Under the pieces are notes generated by a model that worked only from the letters and a program-made list of their open reading frames with translations, had not been told where the DNA came from and ran no database searches. Below are positions 33,282 to 42,337 of a stretch of 64,000 nucleotides of DNA, piece after piece; position 1 is the first letter of the stretch; each line of letters opens with the position of its first letter. The stretch comes from Acidobacteriota bacterium (GTDB taxonomy: Bacteria; Acidobacteriota; Terriglobia; Bryobacterales; Bryobacteraceae), in contig JACTMJ010000006.1 in assembly GCA_014584705.1 (NCBI GenBank), forward strand, positions 310,001 to 374,000, read 5' to 3'. The position numbers and the translations under genes were made by a program.

Positions 33282-34064
33282 ATGGTGACGCAGACCGACA
33301 TCCTGGACCGGCCGCAGCCTCTCAAGGGGCCGCTGCTGAACTCCCTGCTGCTGCATGGCGCGGTGGTGCTGGCGGTGGTGCTGGTGCAGTTGCGGCTTTT
33401 CGGACCGGTGGGGGAAGCGTTCGGAGACCCGAACCCGACGTTCGGCGGCTCCGTGGGCATATCGCCGGTGAAGACGATTCCCTTGCCCGCCCGCAGCGGC
33501 CGTCCGAACCCGGTGGCGAACGATACCGAATCCCAGGTTCCGCAAGCGCCGCAGCCGGCCCCGAAGGATCAAACGAAGACGCGGGAGGCGGACGAGACCG
33601 CCATCTCCCTGAAGGGCAAGCCCGCGGTGAGCAAGGAGACCACCAGCCGGCGGCGAAATCTGCCGGAAACTCCCAGCAACCAGGTGTACAGTTCCCAGGG
33701 TGCGGCCGTGGTTTCGCCGCAATTCGGAGGCAGCGGCGGCGACGGCGGAGGGGTTGGAGTGAGCATGCCCTTCGGCGGCCGCTTCGGTTACTACGCCCAG
33801 CAGATCCGCGATCTGATTCAGCGGAACTGGCGGACGGACCGCATCCCGCCGAACATCGCCTCCGCGCCCATCGCGCGGGCCTCGTTTGTGATTCGCCGCG
33901 ACGGCAGCGTAACGAACGTTAACCTTGTGCAGCGCAGCGGCGTTTCCGCCGTGGATTATTCTATTTTGCGGGCGATTCAGGATGTGGGGAAATTCCCTCC
34001 CCTTCCCGCCGGATTCGAACGCAGTGAAGCAACCGTTGAGATCGCATTTGAGTTTCGCCGATGA
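33282..34064 (+). CDS. tolA: TolA/TonB-type periplasmic energy transducer
   Basis: A 260-residue protein with one N-terminal helix (LLNSLLLHGAVVLAVVLVQL) and a Pro- and Lys-rich periplasmic linker (about residues 65-165). The C-terminal TonB/TolA-like domain reads GYYAQQIRDLIQRNWRTD and ARASFVIRRDGSVTNVNLVQRSG. It spans the periplasm to couple TolQR to TolB/Pal. The C-domain resembles TonB more than classical TolA, as usual outside Proteobacteria; its position between tolR and tolB assigns it to Tol-Pal. Its last codons overlap the tolB start by four bases. Confidence 0.88.
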   Translation: MVTQTDILDRPQPLKGPLLNSLLLHGAVVLAVVLVQLRLFGPVGEAFGDPNPTFGGSVGISPVKTIPLPARSGRPNPVANDTESQVPQAPQPAPKDQTKTREADETAISLKGKPAVSKETTSRRRNLPETPSNQVYSSQGAAVVSPQFGGSGGDGGGVGVSMPFGGRFGYYAQQIRDLIQRNWRTDRIPPNIASAPIARASFVIRRDGSVTNVNLVQRSGVSAVDYSILRAIQDVGKFPPLPAGFERSEATVEIAFEFRR

Positions 34065-35449
34065 AAATGACAAAACCTTTTCGCGTTGGATTATTCAGCC
34101 TCCTCGGATTAACGGGGTTGGTTCTTAGTCTTGGGCTGGCCTGGGCGCAGAGTGAGCGCACCTCCGATATTGTCCTCAAGATCCTCGGAACTTCGAGGCC
34201 GAAGATCGCTCTCCCGGACCTGCGCGGAACGGGCGCGGCGCTGGATCTGATGCCGGTGCTGAACCAGACGCTATACACCGACGTGGAGATGTCCGGCGTC
34301 TTCAAAGTGCAGCCGAAGAGCATGTATCCGCTGCAAGTGCCCCAACGGCGCGAGGACTTCCGTCCCCCGGAAGGCAACCGTTACGGCAACGGGCTCTATC
34401 TCCGGGATTGGAGCCAGCCTCCGGTGGAGGCCAATTGGCTGGCCGTGGGCTATGCCGCGGAACAGAGCGGACGCCTTGTGCTGTTCGGTTACCTTTACAA
34501 CGTGAACGAGCCGGACCTCGCGAATGCGGAGGTCTTCGGCAAGATGTACTACGGTTCGCTCGACGATGCGGGGGCGAGGGCCGTCGCGCATGAGTTCGCC
34601 AACGACATCCTGAAGCAGTTCGGAAGCCGGACGCTGGCGGGCACGCGGATCTTTTTTGTCAGCAACCGCACGGGCAACGACGAAATCTGGAGCATGAATT
34701 TCGACGGCACGGAACAGAAGCAGTTCACGCAGTTGCGGGCGCTGACGCTGATGCCCGCCATCTCCCCCGACGGCAGTCTGCTGGCGTTCACGACGTTCGC
34801 GGAAGGGACGCCGAAGATCCGGGTGTATTCGGCGGAAACGCAGCAGCGCAAGCCGTTCGTGAACGCCGTGGCGTCGATGAACGCGACGCCGGAAATCACG
34901 CGGGATAACCAGCACATCTATTTTTCCTCCACCGCGGACGGCAAGAGCACCCAGATATACACAGCCGGCATCAATGGCGCGGGGATGCGGCGTCTGACGT
35001 ATTCCGGAGCCGTGGAAGTGTCGCCGCGGGTGAATCCGAAAACAGGGGCGGACATCCTTTTCGTTTCGGATCGCGGGGGGACACCGCAAATTTACAAGAT
35101 GAACGCCGACGGCGCGAACGCGGAGCGGCTGACCGAGGGCACGGGTGAAGCGCATAACCCGGCCTGGAACCCGGACGGTGAAACGATGGCTTTCGCCTGG
35201 TCTCGCGGATATGAACCAGGGAACTACAACATCTTCATCATGGATACGATCAGCCGCCAATATACCCAGCTCACCTATGGGAGCGGGCGGAACGAGAATC
35301 CCTGGTGGTCTCCGGACGGGCGCAGGCTCGTGTTCGGCTCCAACCGGAACGGGCAATCCCAGATCTGGACCATGCTGGCCGACGGCACCCAAGTGCAGCA
35401 ACTCACTTCGAGCGGCCGGAACCGGATGCCGGTATGGAGCGTGAAGTAA
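34061..35449 (+). CDS. tolB: TolB periplasmic beta-propeller protein
   Basis: A 462-residue exported protein (signal GLFSLLGLTGLVLSLGLAWAQ). The N-terminal alpha/beta domain runs to about residue 180. The six-bladed propeller carries the repeating WD40-like signature IFFVSNRTGNDEIWSMNFDG, ISPDGSLLAFTTFA, ILFVSDRGGTPQIYKMNADG, WNPDGETMAFAWSR and WSPDGRRLVFGSNR. TolB binds Pal and TolA. It overlaps tolA by ATGA. A 243-base gap containing a promoter separates it from pal. Confidence 0.96.
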   Translation: MKMTKPFRVGLFSLLGLTGLVLSLGLAWAQSERTSDIVLKILGTSRPKIALPDLRGTGAALDLMPVLNQTLYTDVEMSGVFKVQPKSMYPLQVPQRREDFRPPEGNRYGNGLYLRDWSQPPVEANWLAVGYAAEQSGRLVLFGYLYNVNEPDLANAEVFGKMYYGSLDDAGARAVAHEFANDILKQFGSRTLAGTRIFFVSNRTGNDEIWSMNFDGTEQKQFTQLRALTLMPAISPDGSLLAFTTFAEGTPKIRVYSAETQQRKPFVNAVASMNATPEITRDNQHIYFSSTADGKSTQIYTAGINGAGMRRLTYSGAVEVSPRVNPKTGADILFVSDRGGTPQIYKMNADGANAERLTEGTGEAHNPAWNPDGETMAFAWSRGYEPGNYNIFIMDTISRQYTQLTYGSGRNENPWWSPDGRRLVFGSNRNGQSQIWTMLADGTQVQQLTSSGRNRMPVWSVK

Positions 35450-35543
35450 GGCTGGAATACGGGGGCGGCGTGTTCGCTCCCCTTCGCGGCGCGGGCGCGA
35501 CGATGCGTTCAGAATTGACGAGAACGGCGAAACGACCGTAATT

Positions 35544-35573
35544 TTGAAATATGGGCTCAAGATGTGAAATAAT
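35544..35573 (+). promoter_or_regulatory. Sigma-70-like promoter for pal
   Basis: TTGAAA at 35544-35549 and AATAAT at 35568-35573 are 18 bases apart in an AT-rich patch. Transcription from here would give pal and cpoB their own message with a leader of about 110 bases. An AGGAGG ribosome site precedes the pal ATG. Confidence 0.55.
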
Positions 35574-35692
35574 TTGAGTGTCCTTCTTTTCAAATACTTG
35601 CTGGCACCGTAACCCTCCTATGCGCTAGGATAAATGGGTTAGGAAGCCCAGACGCACTTGTCCTAAGAATCATCAGGAGGCGAGATCGAGAG

Positions 35693-36460
35693 ATGAGGAA
35701 GAAATACGTTGTACTGAGCCTGTTGGCTATAGCTCTTTTGCTGTTTGTGACGGGCTGCAAAAAGAAGATTCCGGCCCCCGCGCCGTTGCCGCCGCCCGTG
35801 GTTGCTGAAACAAAGCCCGCGGCTCCGACAATTGCCACATTTGTGGCTGAACCGTCCAGCATTGACCGAGGCCAATCCTCTACGCTGCGGTGGGTAGTGG
35901 AAGGCGCGGACGAAGTCAGCATCAACAACGGGATCGGCACTGTCATGGCGTCGGGCACCCGCCAGGTGTTCCCGAATAACACCACCACTTATGTGCTTAC
36001 GGCCCGCAATGCCGGTGGCAGCGTCACACGTTCCGTCACTGTGAATGTGAACGTACCGCCGCCGCCCGCGCCCGAGAAGCCCCCGGCTCCCGTAGCTTCG
36101 CTGCAAGAGCGCGTGAACCAGTTGGTGGATGCCTACTTCGATTACGACAAATTCGGTATCCGTCTGGACGCTTCGAGCGCTTTGACACAGGATGCCGATG
36201 CGCTGAAGTCGATTTTCCGTGACTTCCCGAGCGCGTCGCTGATCCTGGGTGGCTACTGCGATCCGCGCGGTTCGGCGGAATACAACATGGGTCTGGGCGA
36301 CCGGCGCGCGCGTTCCGCGATGGAGTTCCTTTCGAACCTCGGCGTCGACACCAGTAAGCTGCGCCCCGTAAGCTACGGCAAGGAAGTGCAGACCTGCAGC
36401 GAGGCCACCGAAAGCTGCTACCAGATGAACCGCCGCGTGCATTTCGCCACGGGCAACTAA
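35693..36460 (+). CDS. pal: Pal peptidoglycan-associated lipoprotein with an extra Ig-like domain
   Basis: A 255-residue lipoprotein: the signal ends LLLFVTGC with lipobox Cys 22. Residues about 45-120 form an immunoglobulin-like insert (ATFVAEPSSIDRGQSSTLRW ... NTTTYVLTARNAGGSVTRSV). Then comes the OmpA-type peptidoglycan-binding domain, with YFDYDKFGI, GYCDPRGSAEYNMGLGDRRA and the diaminopimelate-binding Asp/Arg pair. It anchors the outer membrane to peptidoglycan as part of Tol-Pal. The Ig-like insertion is not found in E. coli Pal. Own promoter upstream; cpoB follows. Confidence 0.93.
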   Translation: MRKKYVVLSLLAIALLLFVTGCKKKIPAPAPLPPPVVAETKPAAPTIATFVAEPSSIDRGQSSTLRWVVEGADEVSINNGIGTVMASGTRQVFPNNTTTYVLTARNAGGSVTRSVTVNVNVPPPPAPEKPPAPVASLQERVNQLVDAYFDYDKFGIRLDASSALTQDADALKSIFRDFPSASLILGGYCDPRGSAEYNMGLGDRRARSAMEFLSNLGVDTSKLRPVSYGKEVQTCSEATESCYQMNRRVHFATGN

Positions 36461-36563
36461 TCGACTCCGCCCAAGCGGGTGCTTTTTAGGTAACAGGGCC
36501 GGCCGGCTACGTCGTCTGATAGACTAGCCGCGCCGGCTCTCTTATTTCCCGGAGTATGCTCAC

Positions 36564-37445
36564 GTGATGAAGACCGTTGTTCTTTTCCTCCTCCTCATTG
36601 CCCCTTCCACGCTGTTCGCCCAGAAGAGGGAAATCGCGGAACTCCAGCGCGACATTCTGCTGCTGCAGGATTCCGTCCGGGTGCTCCAGCGCACGTTTGA
36701 CGAAAAGCTGGAGAGCCTGATGGTGCTGGCGCAGAAGAATCTGGACAACGCAAGCAGCCAGAACACAGCCGTCACCATGATGGATTCCACACTTAAGGAG
36801 CGCGTCCGCGAAATGCAGGGGACGATGGGAACGCCCCTGGCCAACCTCAACAGCAAGGTGGACCAGCTTGCGACCGAGATGAAGTACCTTCGTGAGACGA
36901 TGGCGGACGTCTCTCAGCGCATGTCGGCCATGGAGCGGACGCTCACCGATGTTTCCGCGGCTGTAAACACGATGCCTCCGCCGCCCCCTGGGGCCGGGGC
37001 CGGGACTGCAGCGAACACATCACCGGCCGTGACCGCGCCCGCGCCGAACGGCGGCGCGCCGGCGGTTTCGGCGAGCACGCTCTTCGAGAATGCAAAGCGC
37101 GACAAGTCCAGGGGCAATTTCGACCTCGCAATCATGCAGTTCGAAGAATATGTGAGGACGTTCCCCGGCTCCGCCTCAGCGCCCAACGCGCAGTATCAGA
37201 TTGGTGAAGTGCATTACATTCGCAAGGAATACGACAAGGCGCTCGAAGCCTTCGACGCCCTGCTCGAGCGCTTTCCGGAAAACGATATGACGGCGCTCGG
37301 CGTTTATATGAAGGGAATGACGCTGCTGAAATTGGGAGACCGAACAAAGGGCGCGGCCGAGTTTCGGAGCCTCATGAAGCGCTTTCCCAACAATGAGTAC
37401 GCCGCCAAGGCGAAGGTGCAATTGCAGCAGATGGGCCTGCGTTAG
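36564..37445 (+). CDS. cpoB: CpoB/YbgF cell-division coordinator, TPR protein
   Basis: A 293-residue exported protein (signal FLLLIAPSTLFAQ). A coiled-coil stretch (residues about 20-120, REIAELQRDILLLQDSVRVL) and a Pro/Gly linker lead to three tetratricopeptide repeats (LFENAKRDKSRGNFDLAIMQFEEYV; AQYQIGEVHYIRKEYDKALEAFDALLERFP; KGMTLLKLGDRTKGAAEFRSLMKRFP). CpoB links Tol-Pal constriction with peptidoglycan synthesis. It starts at GTG 36564 or the adjacent ATG 36567; GGAG at 36551 favours the GTG. Last gene of the tol-pal cluster. Confidence 0.93.
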   Translation: MMKTVVLFLLLIAPSTLFAQKREIAELQRDILLLQDSVRVLQRTFDEKLESLMVLAQKNLDNASSQNTAVTMMDSTLKERVREMQGTMGTPLANLNSKVDQLATEMKYLRETMADVSQRMSAMERTLTDVSAAVNTMPPPPPGAGAGTAANTSPAVTAPAPNGGAPAVSASTLFENAKRDKSRGNFDLAIMQFEEYVRTFPGSASAPNAQYQIGEVHYIRKEYDKALEAFDALLERFPENDMTALGVYMKGMTLLKLGDRTKGAAEFRSLMKRFPNNEYAAKAKVQLQQMGLR

Positions 37446-37516
37446 GCCTTTCCCGATTCCAGGCATTCGCCTTTCGGGTGCGCTCCGTAATAGGATGGCT
37501 CTTCGGAGACTGATTT

Positions 37517-38761
37517 ATGAGCGCACCCATCCCTCCCGAGAAACAGCAAGCTTTGGTCGACCGCCTGTCGGCGATGTGCGGCGGCGCGTATACGCCCGAG
37601 CAGCGCCGGAAGTACTTCCTTACCGGGCCGCAATGGGCGGCCGCCTATGAGGGCCATGCGCTCTTCCACGCGCCTACCCGCAAGCCGGTTTCTTTCGAGA
37701 AGGTGATCGAGCAATACGGGAAGCTGGGAATCCGCACGTGGTCTACCCACGATACGGACGTGATCCCCACCAAGGCTCTGGGCACGGAGAAGCAGGCGGA
37801 GATCGTCGAAAAGCTGAAGGCGTCGCTCAAGAAGAATGGCGTGGAGTGCTCCATGGTGACGGCGGAGACCTTTCACCATGCGGTGTGGTCCACCAGCCCG
37901 GCCAGCGAGTCGCCGGAGGTGCGCGAGTACGCGAAGTGGCGGCTGGTGAACACGGTGAAGCTGGGCCATGAGCTGGGCGCGAACTATGCGGTTTACTGGC
38001 CCGGGTCATTGGGTTATCTGGTGCCGGGGTCGGTGGAGGAAACCGAGACCCTGCGCTGGTACGCGGAGGGGCTGAACGCCGCCTGCGAAGCCGACATCAA
38101 AGAGGCAAAGCGCAGAAAGCGCAACACGCTGAAGCACTGCCTGGAAGCGAAGCCGTTTGAACCGCAAGCCGAGATCCTGCTGCCCACTTCCGACGCGATG
38201 ATGGCCTTCATCGATTCCGGGCTGCTCACGCATCCGGAGATGGTGGGGCTGAACCCGGAGTATCTGCACGAGCTGATGTGGGGTTCCTCCGTGCGGGCCG
38301 CGCTGGCGCGCGCGCTGATCAAGGGGAAGCTGTTCCACTTCGACATCAACGACGGCTACCGCCTGAAGCACGACGTGGATATCGCCATCGGGCTGGTGAA
38401 TCCGCTCGACTGGCTGAACGTGCTGGTGCTCTTGCGCAGCCACGGCTACCACGGCCCGTTCAACCTGGACTACAAGCCGCCGAGAACGACATCCAACTAC
38501 GGCGTCTTCGCCGTAAGCCTGCCGACGGCGGTGGACCGCTTTATTTCCCTTTGGGAGATGGCGGGAGAGGCGATGGAGGATCCCGTCATCCAGGAAGCGA
38601 CGGCGGCGCTGAAGGCCGGCGGGGGCGTGAAGAATTCGCTAGATGCGGACGAGATCTTCAAGGCCAACAAAGAATTGTTCACGCTCCACGAATTGATCGC
38701 GCACCGCCTCTTCCAGATCCTGTGCGGCTTTCATCGCGGGCGAACGTATTCGATCGGTTAG
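37517..38761 (+). CDS. Xylose isomerase-family TIM-barrel protein
   Basis: A 414-residue cytoplasmic protein of the xylose isomerase-like superfamily. Marks include WSTHDTDVIP (substrate-site His-Asp), AVYWPGSLGY (the WPG motif), HCLEAKPFEP (metal-binding Glu region), GLNPEYLHELM and LFHFDINDGYRLKHDVDIAI (metal Asp residues). It departs from XylA in many positions, so D-xylose may not be its substrate; related enzymes act on L-rhamnose or other sugars. No kinase or transport gene for a sugar lies nearby. It starts 71 bases after cpoB on the same strand. Confidence 0.82.
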   Translation: MSAPIPPEKQQALVDRLSAMCGGAYTPEQRRKYFLTGPQWAAAYEGHALFHAPTRKPVSFEKVIEQYGKLGIRTWSTHDTDVIPTKALGTEKQAEIVEKLKASLKKNGVECSMVTAETFHHAVWSTSPASESPEVREYAKWRLVNTVKLGHELGANYAVYWPGSLGYLVPGSVEETETLRWYAEGLNAACEADIKEAKRRKRNTLKHCLEAKPFEPQAEILLPTSDAMMAFIDSGLLTHPEMVGLNPEYLHELMWGSSVRAALARALIKGKLFHFDINDGYRLKHDVDIAIGLVNPLDWLNVLVLLRSHGYHGPFNLDYKPPRTTSNYGVFAVSLPTAVDRFISLWEMAGEAMEDPVIQEATAALKAGGGVKNSLDADEIFKANKELFTLHELIAHRLFQILCGFHRGRTYSIG

Positions 38762-38818
38762 CGCGGCGGCGCGGAGGGATTCCCGTCCGCCGGACCGTGG
38801 CATTTGGCAGGTGAAAGC

Positions 38819-39244
38819 GTGATCAAGCGGTTGATGCGGATGCTGGCTCCGGCGGTCCCGGCGCGGGATGTGCCCGCGGACGAACTGCGGGGGACCCCGG
38901 CGATCCGGAGGCTCAAGACATACCGGGCGGAGAGCGGCTTCACCTGGAGCTACCACTATGAAGGCTATCGCCAGGAGACGACGCCCAAACCCGCGCAGGC
39001 GTTTGTGTTCACACTGCAGGGGGGAAGCGGCCCAGCGGGGCGGATTTCGATTGTGATTCCCGAATCAACGCTTGCAAGCACGTGCGAGCGGACGGGCGTT
39101 CCAGTCTCTTCCCGAGAGAGTTACGCCTTCGCCAAGATGCATCTCTTTTCGGTTCTCGATCGAGAGGAGCCGCCGGAGCCGGATTCCCGCTGGGAACTCG
39201 ATTTGGACGCGGCTCTGGCAATTTGGGAGCAGCTTGATCTCTAA
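38819..39244 (+). CDS. Protein of unknown function
   Basis: A 141-residue protein. The GTG at 38819 is preceded by AGGTGA; a TTG 15 bases upstream is the alternative. Composition is soluble, with conserved-looking aromatic stretches (RAESGFTWSYHYEGYRQE) and a short acidic C-terminus DLDAALAIWEQLDL. No signal peptide, membrane segment or recognisable motif is seen. It lies 57 bases after the xylose isomerase-like gene, possibly on the same transcript. Confidence 0.6.
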   Translation: MIKRLMRMLAPAVPARDVPADELRGTPAIRRLKTYRAESGFTWSYHYEGYRQETTPKPAQAFVFTLQGGSGPAGRISIVIPESTLASTCERTGVPVSSRESYAFAKMHLFSVLDREEPPEPDSRWELDLDAALAIWEQLDL

Positions 39245-39414
39245 CCGCGGAAGACGATGGACGCATTCCCTCGCGGCGGGCGACCCCCGGCAAGCTCCCA
39301 TGCGCCCGGCGGAAGGGCTGAGCCTGTCTCGTTCGATCCTCCGCTTATCCCATTAGATCGCCCGATGCGAGGGAGAGCATCGCCTCACCAAGCCCCACCG
39401 CTGCAATTTACATA

Positions 39415-39443
39415 TTGCCGTTAAGATTCCCCGGAACTATTTT
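39415..39443 (+). promoter_or_regulatory. Possible promoter of the small secreted protein
   Basis: TTGCCG at 39415-39420 and TATTTT at 39438-39443 are 17 bases apart in an AT-rich patch, about 55 bases before the ATG at 39499. The match to consensus is moderate. Confidence 0.4.
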
Positions 39444-39498
39444 CGGCTCAACACGTAATTCAAAATACGAAGTTCTCAACTGCGAGGAGATTCACTCG

Positions 39499-39849
39499 AT
39501 GACAAGATCGATCCTTACCGTGCTTGCGCTGATCATCCTGGCGGCGGGCATCGCAAGCGCAACGACGCACACCATCACTCTCTACAGCAAGACCACCCTG
39601 GATGGGCAGGAGCTGAAACCCGGCAACTATAAGGTGGAAATCGAAGGCAAGAAAGTCACGATCACCAACGGCAAGAAGACCATCGAACCGGAAGCCAGCG
39701 TCGAAGACGGTGGCGAGACCTACGCCAAGACGTCCATCCGCTATCACGAGGCGGACGGGAAGAAGGCAATCCGCGAAATCCGGATCGGGGGCACCAACAC
39801 GAAGCTCACATTCACTCCCTCGGGTTCAGCGGCAACAACGGGGCAATAG
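39499..39849 (+). CDS. Small secreted protein of unknown function
   Basis: A 116-residue exported protein: the signal TVLALIILAAGIASA is probably cleaved before THTIT. The mature part has a short beta pattern, LYSKTTLDGQELKPGNYKVE and EIEGKKVTITNGKKTIEP, typical of small transthyretin-like or carboxypeptidase-regulatory-like beta domains. A GAGGAG ribosome site is just upstream of ATG 39499, fixing the start; longer frames lack it. It is convergent with manC. No specific role can be inferred. Confidence 0.8.
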   Translation: MTRSILTVLALIILAAGIASATTHTITLYSKTTLDGQELKPGNYKVEIEGKKVTITNGKKTIEPEASVEDGGETYAKTSIRYHEADGKKAIREIRIGGTNTKLTFTPSGSAATTGQ

Positions 39850-39891
39850 ATTCGCGGCTGCGCCGGAAGAACCCGCGGCGCAGCCATCCCT

Positions 39892-40974
39892 TTAGAGCAG
39901 CGCGTCCCGCCGCTTCTTCTCGAGCAGTTTCACCATGTCGCCGGCGCGATGGGCCTCTTCCCGCCTTGTGACGAGCAGGGCGTCCCCGGTATCGACAATC
40001 ACCAGATCTTCCACGCCCAGGAGCGCAACCAGCTTTTCGCCGGCATCCACATAGTTGCCCTTGCTATCCAAAGCGACCACATCCGCGCCGCCACGCACGG
40101 CGTTGGCGTTCGCGTCCTTGGGGCTGAGTTCGTAGACGGCCTGCCAGCTTCCCACGTCGTTCCAGCCGAAATCCGGCGCGGCAATCCCCATCACGTTCGC
40201 CGCCTTTTCCATCACGGCATAGTCGACCGAGATGCCCTCGCAGAGGGGGAAGTGTTCCGCGAGATCCCGCTCGAAGCTCGCTGAGCCAAGCGAGCCGATA
40301 GAGGCAATGTGCAGTGCGGTCTTGGGGAGATGCAGGTTCAAGGCATCCAGGAATACGGATGCCTTCCAGAAGAACATGCCGCTGTTCCAGTAGTAGCGGC
40401 CGGCCTTCAAATAGCGCGCGGCGGTAGCGCGATCCGGCTTCTCGCGAAAACTCTGTATACGATAGGCTGACTTCTCACCGGGCGTGACCCCTTTGGGAAA
40501 TTCCAGATAGCCGTAACCGGTCTCCGCCCAGCGCGGCTGGATGCCAACCACCACCAGGGCATCCCGTTCGGCGGCCCTGAATGCGTTCTTCACGCAGGCA
40601 AGGAAGCTGGCGGGCCGGGTGACGACGTGATCGGCGGGGAAGACGCCGACAATGGCGTTCTCTTCACGCAAGCGGATGAGGTGCGTGCCAAGCGCGATGG
40701 CGGGCGCGCTGTTGCGCGGGAGCGGTTCAGCCAGCACCTGTTCCGGCGGGACCTCCGGAGTCTGCCGCAGCACCTCGCCGCGCAGCGATTCACTGGTAAC
40801 GACGTAGATACGTTCCGGCGGAACGAGCCTGGAGATGCGCGCGACAGTCTGCTGCAAGAGCGTCCGCTCGCCGACGATGGAGAGCACCTGTTTAGGATGC
40901 GCCTTGCGGCTGCGGGGCCAGAAGCGCGTACCGCGCCCGCCAGCCAGGATGACTGCATATAACGGAGCTTTCAT
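39892..40974 (-). CDS. manC: Mannose-1-phosphate guanylyltransferase
   Basis: A 360-residue nucleotidyltransferase that makes GDP-mannose from mannose 1-phosphate and GTP for surface polysaccharides. Residues 9-40 carry VILAGGRGTRFWPRSR and HPKQVL (nucleotide-binding loop and Lys). Further marks are VFPADHVV, GIQPRWAETGYGYLEF, FREKPD and WNSGMFFW. The isomerase half of bifunctional ManC/AlgA is absent, as in the short form. Neighbouring genes are unrelated, so it is probably a stand-alone transcription unit. Confidence 0.94.
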   Translation of the reverse strand: MKAPLYAVILAGGRGTRFWPRSRKAHPKQVLSIVGERTLLQQTVARISRLVPPERIYVVTSESLRGEVLRQTPEVPPEQVLAEPLPRNSAPAIALGTHLIRLREENAIVGVFPADHVVTRPASFLACVKNAFRAAERDALVVVGIQPRWAETGYGYLEFPKGVTPGEKSAYRIQSFREKPDRATAARYLKAGRYYWNSGMFFWKASVFLDALNLHLPKTALHIASIGSLGSASFERDLAEHFPLCEGISVDYAVMEKAANVMGIAAPDFGWNDVGSWQAVYELSPKDANANAVRGGADVVALDSKGNYVDAGEKLVALLGVEDLVIVDTGDALLVTRREEAHRAGDMVKLLEKKRRDALL

Positions 40975-41019
40975 AAGAGAGAGAGCGGCCGCGCGCCCTG
41001 GCGCTACCGCCGCAATCCC

Positions 41020-41907
41020 CTATTCTACGTGTTCGCCGTGAATCAGGCGGAAGGCGCGGTCCCAGCGGGTCTTGGGAATGAAGCCGGAGACTAGATCTCC
41101 GAAGTAGCGGGGGTTGAGCAGCGATCCGCTGGTCCAGCGCTCGGTGGGGGCGTCGTAGCTCCAGTAGATCAGCAGCGGCTTGCCGATGATATGACGGCGG
41201 GGCACGAAGCCCCAGTAGCGGCTATCGGAACTGTTGTCGCGGTTATCGCCCATGACGAAGTAGTGGCCTTCGGGCACGAGCAACTCCCCATTCACCACGT
41301 TGGCGGAGAGCATCGTATTGGCGGCTTCCGAGAGCGCGACATTGGGGAGCGACGGGAAATTGTCGCGATACGGATCAATGTAGCCGGACTTGTGATAGAC
41401 GAAACTCTCTTTCACTTTGTGCCCGTTCAAATAGAGCTGCTGCTCGTCAAAACGGATCCGGTCGCCGGGCTTGCCCACCACCCGCTTCACGAAGGTCTGG
41501 GAGACATCTTCCGGGTAACGAAAAACCACAATATCGCCGCGTTCCACTTCCTGATAGGGCAACAGCAGCCCCTCAATCCCGTTCGCGGGGGCGTAGGCCA
41601 GCTTGTCCACCAGAAGGTGGTCTCCGATGAGCAGGGTGTCTTCCATGGACCCCGTGGGAATGACGAAAGCCTGCACCAGAAAGGTGATGCCGAAGAGCAA
41701 AAGGAGGATAGTGATGGCCCACTCGGAGAGGGCATTTCGCACCTCCGCGGTGCGGGGTGCGGGCGCTTCGGATTTCGCGGCGGGGTTGGCGGCGGATGGC
41801 GGGGCAGATGCCGGCGACGGCGCCTCAGGGCCGCCATCCGATGGCGACGGATGGGATTCCATGTCCCGATCCACGGTTGGCTCTTGCGGGTTCTCGTCTA
41901 ACGACAT
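41020..41907 (-). CDS. lepB: Signal peptidase I
   Basis: A 295-residue inner-membrane protease that removes Sec and Tat signal peptides. A disordered, Pro/Ala-rich cytoplasmic start of about 55 residues precedes one membrane helix (WAITILLLLFGITFLVQAFV). The catalytic Ser 87 lies in IPTGSMEDTL, the general base Lys 142 in TFVKRVVGKPGD, and MGDNRDNSSDSRYWGFVP is the C-terminal signature. The ATG at 41907 is chosen; 41967 would overlap the preceding gene. Last gene of the ffh-rnhB operon. Confidence 0.95.
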   Translation of the reverse strand: MSLDENPQEPTVDRDMESHPSPSDGGPEAPSPASAPPSAANPAAKSEAPAPRTAEVRNALSEWAITILLLLFGITFLVQAFVIPTGSMEDTLLIGDHLLVDKLAYAPANGIEGLLLPYQEVERGDIVVFRYPEDVSQTFVKRVVGKPGDRIRFDEQQLYLNGHKVKESFVYHKSGYIDPYRDNFPSLPNVALSEAANTMLSANVVNGELLVPEGHYFVMGDNRDNSSDSRYWGFVPRRHIIGKPLLIYWSYDAPTERWTSGSLLNPRYFGDLVSGFIPKTRWDRAFRLIHGEHVE

Positions 41908-41926
41908 CTCAACTTCTTTCGCAGGC

Positions 41927-42334
41927 TCAGGAATCCAGGAACGACCCCAGAAAATCCACTGATTCAACGATGGCCAGGTAGAGATTTAGCGCTCCCAGGC
42001 CACTCACTGCTCCCCGGAAGTAGGGGCTCATGAAGAACGGGCGCCAGTGGTCTGCAAACGTAAAGAAATAGTTGTCACCCCACTGCGGAACCCACGGGAA
42101 AATCAGGAGAAATCCACCCACTTCCAGACAAAAGAGCGCCAGCACGACCTTCTCTATGCGACGTCCCCAACTCATTCTCGGCTTCACGCGGGGCGGCACG
42201 AGCGACGGCGAGGAAGCCAGGGCTGCCGAAACGTCCGGGGCTACCGGGACCTCCAGGGCCGCCGGAATTTCCTGGCTTACCGGAATTTCCTGCCGAATCG
42301 GGGTTTCCTGGGGTGAGTTCTCGGCTGTCATCAA
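41927..42334 (-). CDS. Small membrane protein in the rnhB-lepB gap
   Basis: A 135-residue protein with a low-complexity N-terminus (repeated Q-E-I-P-type steps, residues 8-35), then two hydrophobic segments (ALFCLEVGGFLLIFPWV, about 67-83, and VSGLGALNLYLAIVESV, about 111-127). The C-terminal helix lies in a spot where some operons carry a small accessory gene, but I recognise no family. It starts three bases after the rnhB stop and ends 19 bases before lepB, so it is cotranscribed with both. Confidence 0.7.
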   Translation of the reverse strand: MMTAENSPQETPIRQEIPVSQEIPAALEVPVAPDVSAALASSPSLVPPRVKPRMSWGRRIEKVVLALFCLEVGGFLLIFPWVPQWGDNYFFTFADHWRPFFMSPYFRGAVSGLGALNLYLAIVESVDFLGSFLDS

Positions 42335-42337
42335 TCT

